From Thuidium tamariscinum (taxonomy: Eukaryota; Streptophyta; Bryopsida; Hypnales; Thuidiaceae): 64,000 nucleotides of DNA. The position numbers and the translations under genes are program-made. The stretch spans positions 9,191,501 to 9,255,500 of the forward strand of contig OX344749.2 of the NCBI GenBank assembly GCA_947034885.2. The letters are read 5' to 3'. Under the pieces are notes generated by a model that was given only the letters and a program-made list of their open reading frames with translations, did no database searches and was not told where the DNA came from. Shown here piece by piece: positions 60,075-64,000 of the stretch. Positions within the stretch are counted from its first letter, which is position 1. Every line of letters begins with the position of its first letter.

Positions 60075-61012
60075 TCCCTAAAGGACCAAACTGTGTTTTT
60101 TGGCAACATAGCAATTTTGGGCAGCTCATTGCAGATGGAGTTTTTGTTTTTTTCTTTGAAATTTTTACTCAACATGTACTCAAGAAGTAGCTTTAAGGTC
60201 CAACAATTTTCATAACTTTTCACTACATGGTTAAAAAGTTATGACATGATATGTTGTTTTTTCTACTTAGCAGGCAACCCGGGCAGGAAAAAAAACTTTA
60301 AAAATTATTTTTTTGAAAAATTAAAATTTGAAATTGGTTTCTTCTATTTTTATCTAAGTGGAAAGATTTTAGTCATTCCATTTTGATTAATGAGTCAAAA
60401 GTTATGAGGATTTTTAGTTTGAGGTAGTTTCGGCTAGTTATAGAATCTCTACACTACAAAAAAAATTTTAAATTCTTTATTTAATTCAATTTTTAATATT
60501 TTGGAGAAAAAATAAAAACATTGTGTGTATATTGTTTAACACAACATTACAACCATTGGGATTGTCTTTTTTTAATTCTATAGATAAATTGTTAATAATT
60601 TAGTATTTTGGCTCATTTTCTACTTCTTTCTACTTACTAATTTTTTCCTATATGTTGTACAATTCCAAATGATCTGAAAATTTTCAAGCATGTAGACAAC
60701 TTCACTTGAAGAATGAATCCAAAGAATTACAATCATTTTGAACATTTTTCCACACAAATATGGTCTTCTGAAGTGCAGCTGCCCGGATTTCCTCAGTGGT
60801 AAAAAAATGATTTTTGTCACTTCAAACACTAATATCTTGCAATCTACACGGCGAAAATTGCTGAAATTTTTTCCACATATTTTAAAACTTGTGCTCTAAA
60901 AGATCCTACAGTCACTTTTGTTTTTAAAAAAATTCTTAAAATTTGGTAGTTGTCTAAAAAATGACAATTTTGAAGCGGTTTTGGTGAAAACATGGTCAAA
61001 ATCCTTTAGGGG
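60075..61012. mobile_element. piggyBac-like TTAA-flanked element
   Basis: A 938-bp segment between TTAA at 60071-60074 and 61013-61016. Left end TCCCTAAAGGACC; the reverse complement of the right end is CCCCTAAAGGATT. It is a distinct sequence family from 55973-56850 but has the same target and CCC-type ends. Non-coding. Confidence 0.6.
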
Positions 61013-61403
61013 TTAACTTAGCAGATAGAGAATGCATTTAGAATATGGTTCTTTGTGAGAAAATTAACTTATTCCTAAAAACAATTGTAATGGGTCAAGA
61101 AAAAGAAGAGCATAATGGGTGATCTAACAATTCTCTGAAACAATGAGAGACCAAGGCATCTCCTTCCATTTGTCAAAATTTGCCCTTCCAAGTATAAAAA
61201 ATTCAAATAAAATGCATTACAATGTGCCTTGCTTGTTCTTTAAAAAAAAATCAAGATTGCATTTCCCTTTTCAAGAATTGTATTGTCCCCAGTAAAGAAT
61301 CAAAAACTCAGGTTTAAAAAATAACAAGAATTAAAAGAATTAAAAAAAGAATTAAAAAGAACTCATGAGAACTTGGTTGCAAACTTGCAATCAACTCACT
61401 TTC

Positions 61404-61568
61404 AGGTAAGACTCCCTATGATAGGTCAAATGCCATCCAGCCCATCACAGGCAAAATTGTACCAATGGTGTACGTATCCAAATCTGAAATGCGCTCCATG
61501 TGCTCCATCCAAATATTTTGGCTTGTGATGAGCTGCTGGCATTTGGCTTGTCATAGGCAGACTTACCT
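61404..61568. mobile_element. AGGTA-end MITE, copy 4 (foldback form)
   Basis: A 165-bp element with long imperfect arms of about 53 bp: AGGTAAGACTCCCTATGATA at the left and AGGTAAGTCTGCCTATGACA as the right-end reverse complement, extending through CAAATGCCA and ATCACA blocks. The right flank is TA; the left flank is TC, as in copy 2. A transcript would form a hairpin. Confidence 0.8.
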
Positions 61569-61940
61569 TACCTCTCAACAAATTGCAGCTCCTTTTTGAC
61601 TACAAGTCGGGGATTGTGCACTTCTGTATGATTGTATGACTACAGACAGTTTTTTGGGGGAAGGAAAACTGAAGTCCCCAAATTACTTAAACCAGCAATG
61701 AGACTGACTATTCACTTCATTTTGGAACAAAGTGAAAGCATTCAAGAGCACAATTGTTTGAGGAACAAACAGAACTTCTTTTTAACCCTGGAAGGACGTG
61801 GGGGGATTCTGTGGAAATCATCTTTTCTAAAACCATGAGAATCAGTGGTATAAAAAAATCTAAAAAAACTCATTCTAAGTCAACCTATTCTAAAAGAGTT
61901 CTACTTTCTATCCCTTATGTTTAAAATGACCAGTTGTAAG

Positions 61941-62238
61941 CTAGGGGAGGACACTTCCCGTTTTTTAATAACCTACGTGCGGCGGAATATAGGGTACATT
62001 TAAATAATCTTAGGTAAAATTTATAAGACATTTACATATAAAATAGGGGATATTAAAAAGGCAAAGTGTTTTACAAATAAAATAGGGATGATAATATGGC
62101 TGATTTTTTCGCTTTATGATAAAATAGGGGCTCTTTTAATGTTGCCAAGTAATGATTACAAGTAATTGATAGCCCCCCTAAAAATACCCCACCGCCGCAC
62201 GTGGGTCCCCCAAATATACAAGAAGTGTCCTCCCTGGG
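61941..62238. mobile_element. hAT-like MITE with 8-bp target duplication
   Basis: A 298-bp element whose ends share GGGAGGACACTTC as an inverted repeat, extended by a CCTACGTGCGGCGG / CCCACGTGCGGCGG block further in. It is bracketed by the identical 8-mer GTTGTAAG (61933-61940 and 62239-62246). An 8-bp duplication suggests the hAT superfamily. The right duplication includes the TA and first two bases of the AGGTA element at 62245, so it inserted into that element's left edge. Confidence 0.75.
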
Positions 62239-62244
62239 GTTGTA

Positions 62245-62547
62245 AGGTAGACTGCTCTAAAAGCGACCACTTAAGAGCTGATTGCCTTTGGGGGGAAGCT
62301 GAACTCCTTGAATAAATTTTCGGTAAATTTTCATGGGAAGGAAAATGGAATTGGCATCTAACCCAAGTCGTTTCATCTTTTTTGGACCTGTGTAGAATTA
62401 GTTATGATTTTTTAAAGTGCAAACGCAGTGATTTCTAAAAGCGACCACCTGCTGAAATGTACACCACTAGTACATTGCAGAAACCAAAATGTACCCCTAA
62501 AGCATGATCACTTTTAGAACAGCGCTCTGTTTTAGAGCAGTCTACCT
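62245..62547. mobile_element. AGGTA-end MITE, copy 5
   Basis: A 303-bp element with TA flanks (62243-62244 and 62548-62549) and perfect ends AGGTAGACTGCTCTAAAA. Interior blocks (GGCATCTAACCCAAGTCGTTT, AGAATTAGTTAT) are shared with copies 1 and 2, proving common family membership. Confidence 0.85.
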
Positions 62548-62549
62548 TA

Positions 62550-64000
62550 GTTATGTCCTATACAAGAGAATTCCTTCTCATTCATGGGACAAAGGATTTC
62601 AAGCACTTCAACTTATTCCATATTATCCTCATGGAAGTGAGCTTCAAATTGGTGAAATGATATTCTCATGGCACAAGTCAAGATCAATCTTGTAATGCTG
62701 TTGTAGACTCTAAGTGTTCTTAGAATTTTGTGCAAAAGGGAATACTGTGAACAATAATTTGGTCTCCAATGAATATTTTTGAATTTTTAAAGTAGATGAT
62801 TCCCACGGTTTCAAAAAGCACCATTTTCATGGAGACTGGCCCATCCTTACAGGGCTAATGCCACACCATCAGATTTAACAAAAATACTGTCAGTGATGCA
62901 TCCACCGTCTAACCAATCCAGTTACTTGTCATGCAATAGTAGACGAGCACCAAAAGCATTTCAGTCAACCGTGGCAGTTCAAATGCACAACATTACCTCC
63001 TAAAGGATGGGGATTGTTTTTCAAGAGAAGATTTCAAGTACTGTCAAAATAGAAAGTTAAATATTTTTTTGAAAACTTTGACCTTAAAAAACGTGGAGTA
63101 CACTATTGTAGAAAAGTGTGGAAAAAAATTCAGCACATTTGATAGCATGGATTGAAAGATTATAATATTTGAAGTGAGAAAAATAACTTCTTTTCATTCT
63201 CATGAGAGAGGGTAGGCAGATTTTGAGTCCTCTTGGGGTAAAATGTTTGTTGTGAACAACATTGAGCCTTTATAGCATTGTGTACTACATCTTGTTAGGT
63301 AACTCGATGCAAAATTTTAGAAGAAAATAAGGGGTCTACCTTACTATGAATCACCTTGCAATTTGAAGAGGTCAAGTACATCTGAAATACACTAGTTGTT
63401 TTCGATGACTTTTGGTGCTATGAAGAAAATGTTTTACTTAAAATTCAAGAAGTGAAAACTTAGAGACAAAAGCATTTGGTTAATTTTGACTTTGTCATCA
63501 CCTACCTAAGTTCCAAATTGTCTATTGAAAGGACAATTTGCTCTGAAGGGAGTATATTGAAATAATTATAATAAATAATTGCAACTCCTTGAAAGTATGT
63601 ATATTGCTCATTCATGTAGACCTTTGTTTATTTTTTCCATTGATACATTCTATAAGTTTTTTTGAAGTTTCTTCAATGAATATCAATTCAATGAAGTTTT
63701 GTTTTCCTAGCATTCACCTTTTACTCTACGAATGATTGAACATCATGAAATTTTGTATAAAAGTATTATAAACAACTTTTAAAAATTATTTGGTATTGAT
63801 ATGTAAATTGTAATTCGAGATTCTAAATTGGAATAACCAATATTTGCAAATATAATAAAAATCATGAAATTGATGTTTTTTCATTATTAATAGCATTTAA
63901 TGTACTACAAGTTTAGAGAGTGTATTTTAATCTAAAAGATTTGTAACTGGAAAATTCTAAAATAGAATCATTATTTTCTAAAGATTAAAATTATTTTCTC
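62550..64000. other. AT-rich gene-free stretch to window end
   Basis: No gene, terminal repeat or array seen. Confidence 0.4.

Noticed and set aside
60452-60480. CACTACAAAAAAAA as a second CACTA terminus
   Set aside because: No matching GTAGTG end with a 3-bp duplication was found, and it lies inside the TTAA-flanked element at 60075-61012.

Overview
This is a plant nuclear window. Its two best genes are a full-length PDR-type ABCG transporter with plant-style introns (23 exons, 2292-15826, + strand) and squalene synthase (13 exons, 50226-54739, + strand). I built both exon by exon from splice sites and reading phase. The very AT-rich intergenic DNA, the F-box/kelch-type genes and the dense short inverted-repeat transposons suggest a seedless land plant, perhaps a bryophyte. 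That placement is inference only.

Layout: 1-2291 is 5' flank with a small TTAA-flanked MITE and a 2 x 100-bp tandem repeat. 2292-15826 is the ABCG gene, with a second copy of the same MITE in intron 15. 16889-18789 is a two-exon F-box/kelch gene on the minus strand, convergent with ABCG. 21-29 kb is a nest of small DNA transposons and a tandem duplication. 33743-35305 is a single-exon kelch-like gene (minus) whose 5' end is partly duplicated upstream. 36246-39478 (minus) is a 5'-truncated non-LTR-type retroelement encoding RNase H, a CCHC-type motif and a restriction-like-endonuclease-like C-terminus. 39.5-50 kb is gene-poor, very AT-rich DNA with a degenerate dispersed repeat, simple repeats and nested MITEs. 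50226-54739 is squalene synthase. 55-64 kb is gene-free, with more MITEs, several nested or abutting.

The host genes do not form a cluster or pathway. ABCG is a plasma-membrane-type exporter, squalene synthase commits farnesyl diphosphate to sterols, and the kelch proteins are probable ubiquitin-ligase adaptors or relatives.

The most interesting material is the retroelement and the transposon record. The retroelement has an unusual domain order, a possible degenerate methyltransferase-like segment, and two ORFs meeting at a CTT-TGA junction. The DNA transposons include a TA-target family with AGGTA termini (five copies), piggyBac-like TTAA-flanked elements, a CACTA-type element with exact 3-bp duplication, a Stowaway-like element, a hAT-like element with exact 8-bp duplication, and a perfect 108-bp-arm foldback that looks like a young Tourist/Harbinger MITE. 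All homology statements rest on reading motifs by eye; no database search was run.
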